DNA from: Mycobacterium xenopi
GTDB taxonomy: Bacteria > Actinomycetota > Actinomycetes > Mycobacteriales > Mycobacteriaceae
NCBI RefSeq assembly: GCF_009936235.1
Contig: NZ_AP022314.1
Span: 1,612,001-1,676,000, forward strand
Reading direction: 5' to 3'
DNA length: 64,000 nt
Shown here piece by piece: positions 1 through 9,141 of the stretch. Each line of letters opens with the position of its first letter. Within the stretch, counting starts at the first letter, position 1. A model generated the notes under the pieces. That model was given only the letters and a program-made list of their open reading frames with translations, ran no database searches and was not told the origin of the DNA. The position numbers and the translations under genes were made by a program.

Positions 1-1622
1 TCGACGTGAGCCGCCTTGGCGGCTTCGACGATCTCATCGCTGCTGGCATCCGGGCGCCCGTAGGCGATGTTGTCTGCGATCGTGCCGTCGAACAGCCAGG
101 TGTCTTGCAGCACCATGCCAATACGTGACCGCAACGACTGACGGCTCACCGACGCGATGTCGACCCCGTCGACCAAAATCCGTCCCGCATCCACGTCGTA
201 GAACCGCATCAGCAGGTTCACCAGCGTGGTCTTGCCCGCCCCGGTCGGTCCGACGATCGCGACCGTGCTGCCCGCATCGGCGACGAAGGACACATCGCGG
301 ATCACCGGCGTGCCCGGGCGGTAAGCGAAACTCACATGCTGGAACTCGACCCGGACACCGGTCGAACGCTCAACCCTTGCCGAAACCAAGTGCGCGGCTG
401 GTCTCGGCGTGGCCGGCGCCCGGCTCGTATTGTCAGCGGGCGGCATTTCACCGTTGGGCGGAGGCAAGGCAACCGCGCGGTCAGCGGGTTCCTCTGTCGC
501 GTCGAGGAATTCGAAAACCCGCTCGGCGCTTGCCACTCCGGATTGCAGAGTGTTGTACATGGCCGCCAGCTGGGTCAGCGGCTGGTTGAACTGGCGCACG
601 TACTGAATGAAAGCCTGGACGCTGCCCAGCGTGATCTGCCCGGTGGCCACCTGCAGGCCGCCGACCACCGCTACCGCGACAAAGCTGAGGTTGCCGATGA
701 ACATCGCCGCGGGTGACAACAGACCCGAGACGAACTGCGCGCCGAAACTTGCCCGGTAGACATCGTCGTTGAACTCGCGGAACTGCTCTTGCGCACGGGC
801 CCGGTGGCCGAACGTCTTCACCACCGTGAAACCGCTGTACGTCTCTTCGATGTGGGCATTGAGCCGCCCGGTGTTCGTCCACTGGGCAACGAAGAGCCGC
901 TGCGAACGCCGCGCGATTATCCGGGTGACGGCTATCGACAGCGGCACCGTCAGCAACGTTATCCCGGCCAGCAGCGCAGAGATCGACGCCATCATCGCCA
1001 CCACGGCCACCACCGTCAGCACCGCGCTCAGCAGCTGGCTGATCGTCATCGAGATCGACGTCTGGACGTTGTCGACGTCATTGGTGACCCGGCTGAGCAG
1101 CTCGCCGCGCTGCCGAGTGTCGAAGAACGACAGCGGCAACCGGTGCACCTTGTCCTCTACGTCGCTGCGCAGCGTGCGCATCGTCCGCTGGATGGTAAGG
1201 TTGAGCAGCCTTGCTTGCACCCAAAATAGCGCCGCTGCAACAAGATAGATGGCCAACGCCAACGCGAGTGTGCGGCCCACCGCGCCGAAGTCCACGCCGC
1301 GGCCCGGCACCACGTTCATCCCGGACAGCAAGTCGGCGAACGTGTCGTTGCCCCGGGCGCGGGCGGCGGCGACGGCCTGGTCCTTGGTGATCCCGGCCGG
1401 TAGTTGTCGGGCGATCACACCGTTGAACAGGAGATCGGTGGCATGACCCAGTACGCGGGGTCCGACCACCGAAACCGCGATGCCGGCTATCGAGAGCGTA
1501 ACCACGGCAGCGGCCAGCCACCGTTGGGGGGCAAGACGTTTCATCAGCCGGATGGCCGAGCCCAGGAAATCGCGGGACCGCTGTGCGGGGGCTTGAACCG
1601 CTCCACGGATGGGCCTTCTCAT
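1..1622 (-). CDS. ABC exporter half-transporter, Rv1272c-like (3' end outside window)
   Basis: Membrane-spanning domain fused to an ATPase domain; presumably pairs with the product of the gene just upstream to form a heterodimeric exporter. The ATG at 1622-1620 begins MRRPIRGAVQAPAQ, as I remember for M. tuberculosis Rv1272c, and the frame stays open to the window edge, giving about 540 of an expected ~630 residues. Walker A (GPTGAGKTT, Lys codon 231-233, residue ~464) and a Q-loop stretch (MVLQDTWLFDGTIADN) are seen; the signature motif and Walker B lie outside. It starts 11 bp after the stop of the upstream partner gene, so the two are probably co-transcribed. Substrate cannot be read from sequence. 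Confidence 0.85.
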   Translation of the reverse strand, partial: MRRPIRGAVQAPAQRSRDFLGSAIRLMKRLAPQRWLAAAVVTLSIAGIAVSVVGPRVLGHATDLLFNGVIARQLPAGITKDQAVAAARARGNDTFADLLSGMNVVPGRGVDFGAVGRTLALALAIYLVAAALFWVQARLLNLTIQRTMRTLRSDVEDKVHRLPLSFFDTRQRGELLSRVTNDVDNVQTSISMTISQLLSAVLTVVAVVAMMASISALLAGITLLTVPLSIAVTRIIARRSQRLFVAQWTNTGRLNAHIEETYSGFTVVKTFGHRARAQEQFREFNDDVYRASFGAQFVSGLLSPAAMFIGNLSFVAVAVVGGLQVATGQITLGSVQAFIQYVRQFNQPLTQLAAMYNTLQSGVASAERVFEFLDATEEPADRAVALPPPNGEMPPADNTSRAPATPRPAAHLVSARVERSTGVRVEFQHVSFAYRPGTPVIRDVSFVADAGSTVAIVGPTGAGKTTLVNLLMRFYDVDAGRILVDGVDIASVSRQSLRSRIGMVLQDTWLFDGTIADNIAYGRPDASSDEIVEAAKAAHV

Positions 1623-1633
1623 CGCCAGGGTCA

Positions 1634-3373
1634 CTACGCGCCCCCAACCCTCGCGCAGAGCGATTGCGACTCGACGAATTGGGCGTAGGTTGGGCACTCG
1701 GCCACCAACGAGCTATGTGTACCGACGCCGACCACCCGGCCGTCGTCGACGACGATCACCTGGTCAGCCTGAGCAATGGTCGAAATCCGCTGCGCCACAA
1801 TGATCATCGTCGAATCAGCTGATACTTCACGCAACGCTGCACGGATTCGAGCGTCGGTGTGCACGTCTAGTGCGGAAAACGCGTCGTCGAACAAGAAGAT
1901 CGCGGGACGGCGAATCACCGCGCGCGCGATCGCCAGTCGTTGCCGCTGTCCGCCGGAGAAGTTCACGCCGCCCTGAGCCACGCGCGTCTGCAGCCCGTCG
2001 CCCGCGGTCACGAATCCGTCGGCGTCTGCCACCCGCAGCGCATCCCACATCTCGTCGTCGGTCGCGTCGGCCCTTCCGTAGCGCAAGTTGTCCGCCACGG
2101 TGCCCGAGAACAAATAGCCGCGCTGAGGGACCAGCCCGATCGCCGACCACAGCCGTTCGATGTCGTAGTCGCGAACATCGACGCCGTCGATGAGCACGGC
2201 GCCGTCGGTCACGTCGTAGAGTCGGCAGATCAGCGATATCAGCGTCGACTTTCCCGAACCGGTGCTGCCGACGACGGCGGTGGTGGTGCCGGGCGGTGCG
2301 GTCAGCGAAATATCCTGCAACACAGGCCGATCAGCGCCCGGATAGCTGAATGTGGCGCCGTCCAGTCGCACCACTCCGGTCACACCGGCGGCCGGAAACA
2401 GCGGCGCCGGGGGATTTCTGACGGCGACGCCCGTCGACAGCACCTCGGTGATCCGCTCGGCACACACCGAGGCCCGCGGCAGCATCATCAGCAGCATGGT
2501 GGCCATCAGCACCGCGATCAAAATCTGCATGAAGTAGGACAGAAAGGCGACCAGCGAGCCGACTTGCATCTGGCCGTGGTCGATGCGCAGGCCGCCGAAC
2601 CAGATCAGCGCGACGCTCGAGCAGTTGATGGTCAGCGTGGTCACCGGCAGCATCAACGCCTGCCAATTACCGGCGGCCAGCGCGGTATTCGACAGCGCCA
2701 GGTTGGCTTGGGCGAACCGGTCCCGCTCGAACTGCTCACGTGTGAACGCCCGGACCACCCGGACACCGGACAGTTGGTCGCGCATCACCCGGTTGACGCC
2801 GTCGATCAGCTTTTGCATGCTGCGGAAGATCGGCAGCATGCGGGAGATGATCCCGTAATTGGCCAATCCCAGCACCGGAACGCTGACCAGCAGCAGCCAC
2901 GACAACCCGGCGTCTTGGTGGACGGCCATGACGATCCCGCCGATACACATGATCGGCGCGGTGACCAGCACGGTGCAGGTCAGCTGCACAAGGAGCTGGA
3001 CCTGGCGAACGTCGTTGGTAGTGCGGGTCAGCAGCGTCGGTGCGCCGAAGCGGGCGGTTTCGTGCTCGGAGAAGGTGAGGACGTGACCGAACATCGCCGC
3101 CCGCAGATCCCGGCCGAATCCCATCCCGGTGCGTGAGCCGAAGTAGACGGCGCCCACCGAGCACAGCACCTGCAGACCTGTGACCGCGAGCATCAGGCCG
3201 CCGAGCCGCACGATGGTGGCCGTGTCGCCCCTGGCGACCCCGTCATCGATGAGGGTGGCGTTGACCGTCGGCAGGTACAGCGAAGCCAGGGTGCTGATCA
3301 TCTGCAGCGTCATCACCGCCGCGACCAGCCATCGGTATGGCCGGGCATAGTGGCGCAGCAGTGTCAGCAGCAC
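1634..3373 (-). CDS. ABC exporter half-transporter, Rv1273c-like, with degenerate ATPase site
   Basis: 579 aa, about the size of M. tuberculosis Rv1273c (582). Six hydrophobic segments fill residues ~15-310, followed by an ATPase domain with Walker A GSTGSGKST (~373), signature FSGGQ (~475) and Walker B FLFDDAFSALD. The position of the catalytic Glu after Walker B is Asp, as in the degenerate site of heterodimeric exporters such as TM287/288; this fits a partnership with the next gene. Start ATG at 3373. The 172 bp up to lprB on the other strand must hold divergent promoters. Function as a lipid or drug exporter is family-level inference. Confidence 0.9.
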   Translation of the reverse strand: MLLTLLRHYARPYRWLVAAVMTLQMISTLASLYLPTVNATLIDDGVARGDTATIVRLGGLMLAVTGLQVLCSVGAVYFGSRTGMGFGRDLRAAMFGHVLTFSEHETARFGAPTLLTRTTNDVRQVQLLVQLTCTVLVTAPIMCIGGIVMAVHQDAGLSWLLLVSVPVLGLANYGIISRMLPIFRSMQKLIDGVNRVMRDQLSGVRVVRAFTREQFERDRFAQANLALSNTALAAGNWQALMLPVTTLTINCSSVALIWFGGLRIDHGQMQVGSLVAFLSYFMQILIAVLMATMLLMMLPRASVCAERITEVLSTGVAVRNPPAPLFPAAGVTGVVRLDGATFSYPGADRPVLQDISLTAPPGTTTAVVGSTGSGKSTLISLICRLYDVTDGAVLIDGVDVRDYDIERLWSAIGLVPQRGYLFSGTVADNLRYGRADATDDEMWDALRVADADGFVTAGDGLQTRVAQGGVNFSGGQRQRLAIARAVIRRPAIFLFDDAFSALDVHTDARIRAALREVSADSTMIIVAQRISTIAQADQVIVVDDGRVVGVGTHSSLVAECPTYAQFVESQSLCARVGGA

Positions 3374-3545
3374 CTGGTAACTGTTGCACAGCTCACGCCG
3401 GCGAGTCCGGACGACCGCCGGATGACGTCGGCGCCGGCACCTGGCTGATCGGAGATGATAAAGACCTGGTCAGCGCGTGTGCGTGGTTGACCCAAGGTGC
3501 TGCCGCTACAGTGCATCGTGTGACAGGCAGAAGGTACGCGTAGCA

Positions 3546-4094
3546 GTGCGGCGCAGCGTCGTGGCGCTCGCCCTGGCGGCGGCCACCTCGATCCCGGCGA
3601 TGGCCGCGTGCTCGGATTCCGGCTCCAACCAGCCGCAGCCGACGCAGTCGTCGTCGCCGTCGTCCGCCGAGGGACATCACGGACCGTTCTTCCCGCAGTG
3701 CGGCGGGGTCAGCGACCAGACGGTGTCCGAGCTGACCAAGGTGCCCGGACTGGTCAACACCGCCCAGAACTCGGTCGGCTGCCAGTGGCTGGCCGGCGGC
3801 GGCATCCTCGGGCCACATTTCTCCTTCTCCTGGTACCGGGGCAGCCCGATCGGGCGCGAGCGCAAAACCGAGGAGCTGTCGCGGACCAGCGTCGAAGACA
3901 TCAACATCAATGGCCACGGTGGTTTCATCGCCATCGGCAGCGAGCCGACGTTGGGCGACTCGCTGTGCGAGGTCGGTATCCAATTCCAAGACGACTTCAT
4001 CGAATGGTCGGTGAGCTTCAACCAGAAACCGTTCCCGGATCCCTGCGACGTGGCCAAAGAATTGACTCGTCAGTCGATTGCGAACTCGAAATGA
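3546..4094 (+). CDS. lprB: Lipoprotein LprB
   Basis: Secreted lipoprotein anchored on the outer face of the membrane; molecular role unknown. The chosen GTG start at 3546 (VRRSVVALALAAATS) gives a short signal peptide with Cys after AMAA (lipobox), and AGAAGG lies upstream. An earlier in-frame ATG at 3477 would put 23 odd residues before the signal, so it is rejected. After the Cys comes a Ser/Pro-rich linker, then a conserved body (HGPFFPQCGGVSDQTV to ELTRQSIANSK) matching my memory of M. tuberculosis Rv1274. The stop overlaps the start of lprC (ATGA), so the two form an operon. Confidence 0.88.
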   Translation: MRRSVVALALAAATSIPAMAACSDSGSNQPQPTQSSSPSSAEGHHGPFFPQCGGVSDQTVSELTKVPGLVNTAQNSVGCQWLAGGGILGPHFSFSWYRGSPIGRERKTEELSRTSVEDININGHGGFIAIGSEPTLGDSLCEVGIQFQDDFIEWSVSFNQKPFPDPCDVAKELTRQSIANSK

Positions 4095-4650
4095 GTCGTC
4101 CAATGCGTTATCGGGTACTCGCGGGGGCGCTGGCCGTCGTCGCGGCGGCGGCGATGGGGACCGGCTGTTCGCGATCGGTGGCCGGGCCACCCGGTCAAGG
4201 CGGGCGGAGCCGGGCACTCCGCGGAACAACAACTCCGAACAGCAGTACCCCAACCTGCTCAAGGAATGCGAGGTCTTGACCACCGACATTTTGGCCAAGA
4301 CGGTGGGCGCCGACCCGCTCGACATCCAAAGCACGTTCGTCGGCGCCATCTGCCGATGGCAGGCAGCCAACCCGGCCGGTTTGATCGACATCACCCGGTT
4401 CTGGTTCGAACAGGGCAGCCTGGCCAACGAACGCAAGGTCGCCGAGGGGTTGAAATACCAGATCGAGAGCCGCTCGATTGCCGGCGTGCAGTCCATCGTG
4501 ATGCGGCCGAACGACCCCAACGGCTCCTGCGGGGTGGCCAGCGACGCCGCCGGGGTGGTCGGCTGGTGGGTCAACCCGCAGGCACCCGGCATCGACGCGT
4601 GCGCGCAGGCGATCAAGCTGATGGAACTGACGCTGTCCACCAATTCCTAG
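4091..4650 (+). pseudogene. lprC: Lipoprotein LprC, frameshifted near the signal peptide
   Basis: The ATG at 4091 overlaps the lprB stop. Translation from it gives a signal peptide with Cys after MGTG and then leaves the LprC frame. The conserved mature domain (PRNNNSEQQYPNLLKECEVL to KLMELTLSTNS) lies in another frame, ending at 4650. Adding one G in the GGG run at about 4202-4204 would join the two (QGGAEPGTPRNNN), so one base seems missing. This is either a real broken gene or a consensus error; the body is otherwise complete at the length expected for Rv1275. Partner lipoprotein of LprB; function unknown. Confidence 0.8.
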
Positions 4651-4659
4651 GTCGGCGCC

Positions 4660-4721
4660 CGCGAGACAGAAGCCACGGCTGTTGATCCGGCCTCAACCAC
4701 GACCCTGGCTTCTGTTTCGCG
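4660..4721. terminator. Bidirectional hairpin terminator between convergent lprC and the SixA-like gene
   Basis: CGCGAGACAGAAGCCA (4660-4675) pairs with TGGCTTCTGTTTCGCG (4706-4721): a 16-bp stem with one G-U pair and a 30-nt loop, placed exactly between two convergent genes. There is no U-tract, as is common for mycobacterial hairpins, so terminator function is inferred from position and stem strength. Confidence 0.6.
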
Positions 4722-4728
4722 GCGAGCG

Positions 4729-5235
4729 TCAGCGCGGCACGTGGAAGTCGACCAGCGCGGCGCCGCCGAGCGCGAGATGCTTCCAGCTTCCGCTCACCCG
4801 CAGCACCGCCAGCGCCGAGGTCGGAAATTTTGCTGAAAGGCGTTGCAGCGCAGAAGTGTTCGTGCTGTCAGCACCGGCCAGGCCGATCGCCACCTCCGAT
4901 ATTGTCGGCTCGTGCCCGACGACCAGCAGGGTGCCTATGTCGTCGGCGACGGCGTTGATCTCATCGATCATCACGCCCGGTGTGGCCCCGTACAAGCGCT
5001 CGAGATAGCGCACCGGCGCATCGATGCCGGTGCGCGCCAACGTCTGGCGCGCGCGGGTGGCCGTGGAGCACAGCACCGCATCGACGGCAGGGACATTGGC
5101 GCGCAGCCAGTCACCGGCCAACCCCGCTTCCCGTTCGCCGCGCGGCGCCAGCGGTCGCGCGTGGTCGGCGACGCCGTCCGGGTAGGCCGACTTCGCGTGC
5201 CGCAGCAGCACCAAGGTGCGCACTGGACCACTCAC
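4729..5235 (-). CDS. SixA-like histidine phosphatase (Rv1276c-like)
   Basis: 168 aa from GTG at 5235. The N-terminus TLVLLRHAKSAYP carries the RHA(K/G) phosphohistidine motif of the histidine phosphatase superfamily, and LLVVGHEPTISE near residue 110 carries the second catalytic His. This is the short SixA-type architecture, which in E. coli removes phosphate from His of phosphotransfer domains; the substrate here is unknown. An ATG at 5370 is also in frame but would add 45 non-homologous residues reaching into the promoter region of the divergent nuclease gene, so the GTG is preferred. Convergent with lprC. Confidence 0.8.
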   Translation of the reverse strand: MSGPVRTLVLLRHAKSAYPDGVADHARPLAPRGEREAGLAGDWLRANVPAVDAVLCSTATRARQTLARTGIDAPVRYLERLYGATPGVMIDEINAVADDIGTLLVVGHEPTISEVAIGLAGADSTNTSALQRLSAKFPTSALAVLRVSGSWKHLALGGAALVDFHVPR

Positions 5236-5353
5236 CCGACCCACCGTAAAGCGAGACGCCCGGACGTGCCGAGCGAGGTCCCCCGACTTGTCGGCGGCCA
5301 GTCCTACACTCGCGGTGCCCGGGTCACGGCACGGCAGAAAGGACGGGATCGGC

Positions 5354-6511
5354 ATGCGGTTCGTGCACACCGCCGACTGGCAGCTGGGTATGACCCGCCA
5401 CTTCCTTGCCGGCGAGGCTCAGCCCCGGTACTCAGCGGCCCGCCGCGACGCGGTATCCGGTCTCGGCGCCCTCGCCGCCCAGGTGGGTGCGGAGTTCGTG
5501 GTCGTCGCCGGCGACGTCTTTGAACACAACCAGCTTGCTCCGCAGGTGGTAAGCCAGTCGCTGGAAGCCATGCGCGCCATCGGTGTTCCGGTCTACTTGC
5601 TGCCGGGCAACCATGACCCGCTGGACGCGTCGTCGGTGTACACCAGCGCCCTGTTCGCCGCCGAACGCCCGGGCAACGTCGTCGTGCTCGACCGGCCCGG
5701 TGTGCACGAGGTGCGCCCGGGCCTACAACTGGTCGCCGCGCCCTGGCGGTCCAAGGCGCCCACCACCGACTTGGCCGCCGCGGTGCTCGACGGGCTGCCC
5801 GACGACGGGGCCACCCGAATACTCGTCGCCCACGGCGGCGTCGACGTGCTCGACCCCGATCCCGATAAGCCGTCGCTGATCCGGCTCGCCGCCCTGGAGG
5901 ACGCGCTGGCCCGCGGTGCGGTGCATTACGTGGCGCTGGGCGACAAGCATTCGGTCACCAACGTCGGTGGCAGCGGACGGGTGTGGTATTCCGGCTCGCC
6001 GGAGGTCACCAACTTCGACGACGTCGAAGCCGACCCAGGGCATGTGCTGGTCGTCGATGTCGACGAATCCGACCCGCAGCGAACGGTCGCCGTTGACGCG
6101 CGCCGGGTCGGGCGCTGGCGCTTTCTAACCTTGCGCCGCCAGGTCGACAACAGCCGCGACATCGCCGACCTCGACGTGAACCTCGATCAGCTGACCGACA
6201 AGGACCGCACCGTGGTGCGGCTGGCTTTAACCGGGTCGCTGACGGTCACCGACCGCGCGGCCCTGGATGCCTGCCTGGACAAATACTCGCGGGTGTTCGC
6301 CTGGCTGGGGCTGTGGGAGCGTCACAGCGAGTTGGCGGTGATCCCGGCTGACGGCGAGTTCGGCGACCTCGGTGTCGGCGGGTTCGCGGCCGCGGCCGTC
6401 GACGAGCTGGTCGCCACCGCGCGTAGCGGCAGCGGCGATGCCGCCGACGACGCCCAGGCGGCCCTGGCGCTGCTGTTGCGGCTCGCCGACCGCGGCCGGG
6501 GTGCGGCATGA
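5354..6511 (+). CDS. SbcD/Mre11-like metallophosphoesterase nuclease (Rv1277-like)
   Basis: 385 aa. Calcineurin-like phosphodiesterase motifs appear in order: HTADWQLG (residues 5-12), VVAGDVFEHN (~55), LPGNHDPLD (~83), HGGVD (~158) and GDKHS (~196). Together they build the two-metal active site of Mre11/SbcD nucleases. The ATG at 5354 is chosen because the first motif starts right after it. The stop overlaps the start of the SMC-like ATPase gene (ATGA), the usual sbcD-sbcC pairing, so the products probably form a DNA-end-processing complex. The M. tuberculosis equivalents are Rv1277-Rv1278. Confidence 0.88.
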   Translation: MRFVHTADWQLGMTRHFLAGEAQPRYSAARRDAVSGLGALAAQVGAEFVVVAGDVFEHNQLAPQVVSQSLEAMRAIGVPVYLLPGNHDPLDASSVYTSALFAAERPGNVVVLDRPGVHEVRPGLQLVAAPWRSKAPTTDLAAAVLDGLPDDGATRILVAHGGVDVLDPDPDKPSLIRLAALEDALARGAVHYVALGDKHSVTNVGGSGRVWYSGSPEVTNFDDVEADPGHVLVVDVDESDPQRTVAVDARRVGRWRFLTLRRQVDNSRDIADLDVNLDQLTDKDRTVVRLALTGSLTVTDRAALDACLDKYSRVFAWLGLWERHSELAVIPADGEFGDLGVGGFAAAAVDELVATARSGSGDAADDAQAALALLLRLADRGRGAA

Positions 6512-9141
6512 AGCTGCACCGCTTGGTCCTGACCAACTACCGCGGTATCGCTCACCGCGAGGTCGAATTCCCCGACAGCGGCGTGGTTGTGGTGTGCGGC
6601 CCCAACGAAATCGGCAAGTCGTCGATGATCGAGGCGTTGGATCTGCTGCTGGAATCCAAAGACCGCTCGACGAAGAAAGACGTCAAGCAGGTCAAGCCCA
6701 CCCACGCCGACGTCGGCTCGGAGGTCACCGCCGAAATCAGTACGGGCCCTTACCGTTTCGTCTACCACAAACGCTTCCACAAGAAATGCGAGACCCAACT
6801 GACAGTGTTGGCCCCACACCGGGAACAGCTGACCGGCGACGAGGCACACGAGCGGGTACGCGCGATGCTGGCCGAAACGGTGGACACCGAACTGTGGCAC
6901 GCCCAGCGGGTGCTGCAGGCGACGTCGACCACCGCGGTAGACCTCTCCGGCTGCGACGCGCTGTCGCGTGCGCTCGACGTCGCGGCCGGCGATGCTTCCG
7001 CCCTGTCGGGCACCGAGCCGTCGCTGATCGAGCGCATCGACGCCGAGTATGCCCGCTACTTCACGCCGACCGGACGCCCCACCGGAGAGTGGGCGACCGC
7101 GATCTCCCGATTGCACGAGGCCGAGCAGGAGGTGGCCCGCTGCGCGGCGGCCGTCGCCGAAGTCGACGAGCGGGTGCGCCGACACGCCGCGTTGACCGAC
7201 GAGCTGGCCGAGTTGTCCAGGCGTCAGCAAGACACCGAGGCCCGTCACCGCGCCGCGCAGGCGGCTGCCGCCCGGATCACGGAGCTCACCGAGCAACTCC
7301 GCGAGGCCAGGCTGATCGCCACTGCCGCGGCCGCGACCCGCGCCGCATCCAACGCCGCGCACAGCGAGCGGCTGCGGCTGCGAGCCGAGATTGACGCTCG
7401 CACCGCCGCGATCGCGTCCTTAGAAACCGAACTCCGCCAGGCCATCGATGCCCAGTCGACGGCGCGCGAGGCTGTCGCCGCCGCGGACGCCGCGGCGGAA
7501 CAGGCCGGCGGCGAGCTAGCAGCTGCCCGCCGACGAGTCGACACCGCGCGGCATGCGCTGGAGAAGATGTCCGAGCGCGCGGAGGCCAACCGGCTGACCG
7601 CACAGCTGGCCAAGATCGAGGCCGCCCAACGCGACCGAGACCGGATCTGCGCGGAACTGGCGCTGCTTCCCGTCACCGAGGCCGTCATGCACCGGATCGA
7701 GGATGCGGCCGCTGCTGTCGAACGGGCCAAAAGTCGACTCGAAACGGTCTCGGCGACACTGGAATTCATCGCCGTCGTGGACATCGAGCTCGAGGCCGGG
7801 GGGCAGCGGGTCGCACTGCCCGCGGGGCAGAGCTGGTCGACGACGGCGAGCGGTCCCACCGAGATCGCCGTTCCTGGCGTGTTGACCGCCCGATTCACTC
7901 CCGGGGCCACCGCCCGCGACATCGAGGCCGAATATGCCGCTGCGCAAAGCGAATTAGCCGATGCACTGGCGGCCGGCCAGGTGGCTGACCTGGCCGCGGC
8001 GCGACGCGCCGATGCCCGCCGCCGCGAACTGCAGAACCACCGAGACCAGCTGACTGCCAGGCTGTCGGCCCTCTGCGGCGACGGCGATGTCGACCAATTA
8101 CGTGCGCGATTGGCGCAGGTGCGTGGCAGTCACCCCGATGGGCCCGCCGACGTCGTGGATGCCGACGCCGCTCGTGCCGAGGTCGGCGCTGCGGACGCCG
8201 CCCACGCGCAGGCGGCAGCCCGCTGCGACGAATGCCGCGAGGCGGCAGCGACCGCGGCCAGCCGTGCCGTCGAGATATCCACGCGTGTAATGCTTTTACA
8301 AGACAAGCTCGCGGCCCAGCGGGCGGAGCTGGATGCTATTTGCGCCCGGCTGGCCCAGTCTTCGGACACCGACGAGGACCTCGCCGTCACGGCGGATTCC
8401 GACCGGCGGGTGGCCGAGGCAGCCGACCAGCGAGTCTCGGATCTGTCTGAGCAGCTTAAGGCCGCGGCGCCCGACGTGGTCGCCGCCGAACTTGCCGATG
8501 CCGCCGCGGCCGCCGAGGGTGTGCGCGCACGGCGCGACGAAACGGCCCGCGTCCTGCACGAGATCACGGTCGAACTCGCGGTTTTCGGCACCGAGGGCCG
8601 CAAGGGCAAGCTCGACGCGGCCGAAACACGCCGCGAGCATGCCGCGGCCGAGTACTCCCGGGTGAGCCGCCGGGCGCGCGCCGCGGAGTTGCTGCGATCG
8701 GTGATGATCCGTCACCGCGACACCATGCGGTCACGCTACGTCGAACCGTTCCGGACCGAACTGCAGCGGCTTGGCCGTCCTGTGTTCGGCCCGAGCTTCG
8801 AGGTCGACGTCGACAATGAGCTGAACATCCGCAGCCGCACCCTCGACGGTCGCACGGTGCCCTACGAGTCGCTGTCGGGCGGGGCCAAAGAGCAGCTGGG
8901 CATCCTGGTGCGGTTGGCTGGCGCGGCGCTGGTCGCCAAGGAGGACACCGTCCCGGTGCTCATCGACGACGCGCTCGGCTTCACCGACCCTGACCGGCTG
9001 GCGAAAATGGGGGAGGTGTTCGACATGGTCGGCGCCGACGGACAACTCATCGTCTTGACATGCACCCCGGCTCGCTACGACGGCGTGCACAGCGCACACC
9101 GTATCGACCTGAGCGGCCCGCAGCGCCTCAGTCCCGTGTGA
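6508..9141 (+). CDS. SbcC/Rad50-like coiled-coil ATPase (Rv1278-like)
   Basis: 877 aa (Rv1278: 875). Residues 1-60 hold Walker A GPNEIGKSS and the AAA-23 type start KLHRLVLTNYRGI. Residues ~200-740 are Ala/Glu/Arg-rich and coiled-coil-like. The C-terminal lobe has signature LSGGAKEQLG (~790) and Walker B VPVLIDDALGFTD (~815). I see no CxxC zinc hook in the middle, so it is closer to RecF/SbcC-like proteins than to classical SbcC. Overlaps the nuclease gene by 4 bp. The 3' end overlaps the convergent oppA by 14 bp; the GMC oxidoreductase gene found here in M. tuberculosis (Rv1279) is absent. Confidence 0.87.
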   Translation: MKLHRLVLTNYRGIAHREVEFPDSGVVVVCGPNEIGKSSMIEALDLLLESKDRSTKKDVKQVKPTHADVGSEVTAEISTGPYRFVYHKRFHKKCETQLTVLAPHREQLTGDEAHERVRAMLAETVDTELWHAQRVLQATSTTAVDLSGCDALSRALDVAAGDASALSGTEPSLIERIDAEYARYFTPTGRPTGEWATAISRLHEAEQEVARCAAAVAEVDERVRRHAALTDELAELSRRQQDTEARHRAAQAAAARITELTEQLREARLIATAAAATRAASNAAHSERLRLRAEIDARTAAIASLETELRQAIDAQSTAREAVAAADAAAEQAGGELAAARRRVDTARHALEKMSERAEANRLTAQLAKIEAAQRDRDRICAELALLPVTEAVMHRIEDAAAAVERAKSRLETVSATLEFIAVVDIELEAGGQRVALPAGQSWSTTASGPTEIAVPGVLTARFTPGATARDIEAEYAAAQSELADALAAGQVADLAAARRADARRRELQNHRDQLTARLSALCGDGDVDQLRARLAQVRGSHPDGPADVVDADAARAEVGAADAAHAQAAARCDECREAAATAASRAVEISTRVMLLQDKLAAQRAELDAICARLAQSSDTDEDLAVTADSDRRVAEAADQRVSDLSEQLKAAAPDVVAAELADAAAAAEGVRARRDETARVLHEITVELAVFGTEGRKGKLDAAETRREHAAAEYSRVSRRARAAELLRSVMIRHRDTMRSRYVEPFRTELQRLGRPVFGPSFEVDVDNELNIRSRTLDGRTVPYESLSGGAKEQLGILVRLAGAALVAKEDTVPVLIDDALGFTDPDRLAKMGEVFDMVGADGQLIVLTCTPARYDGVHSAHRIDLSGPQRLSPV

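Noticed and set aside
1078..1647. 189-aa minus-strand open frame overlapping the first ABC transporter
   Set aside because: It is out of frame with the ABC transporter read from 1622, which has clear family motifs and stays open to the window edge.
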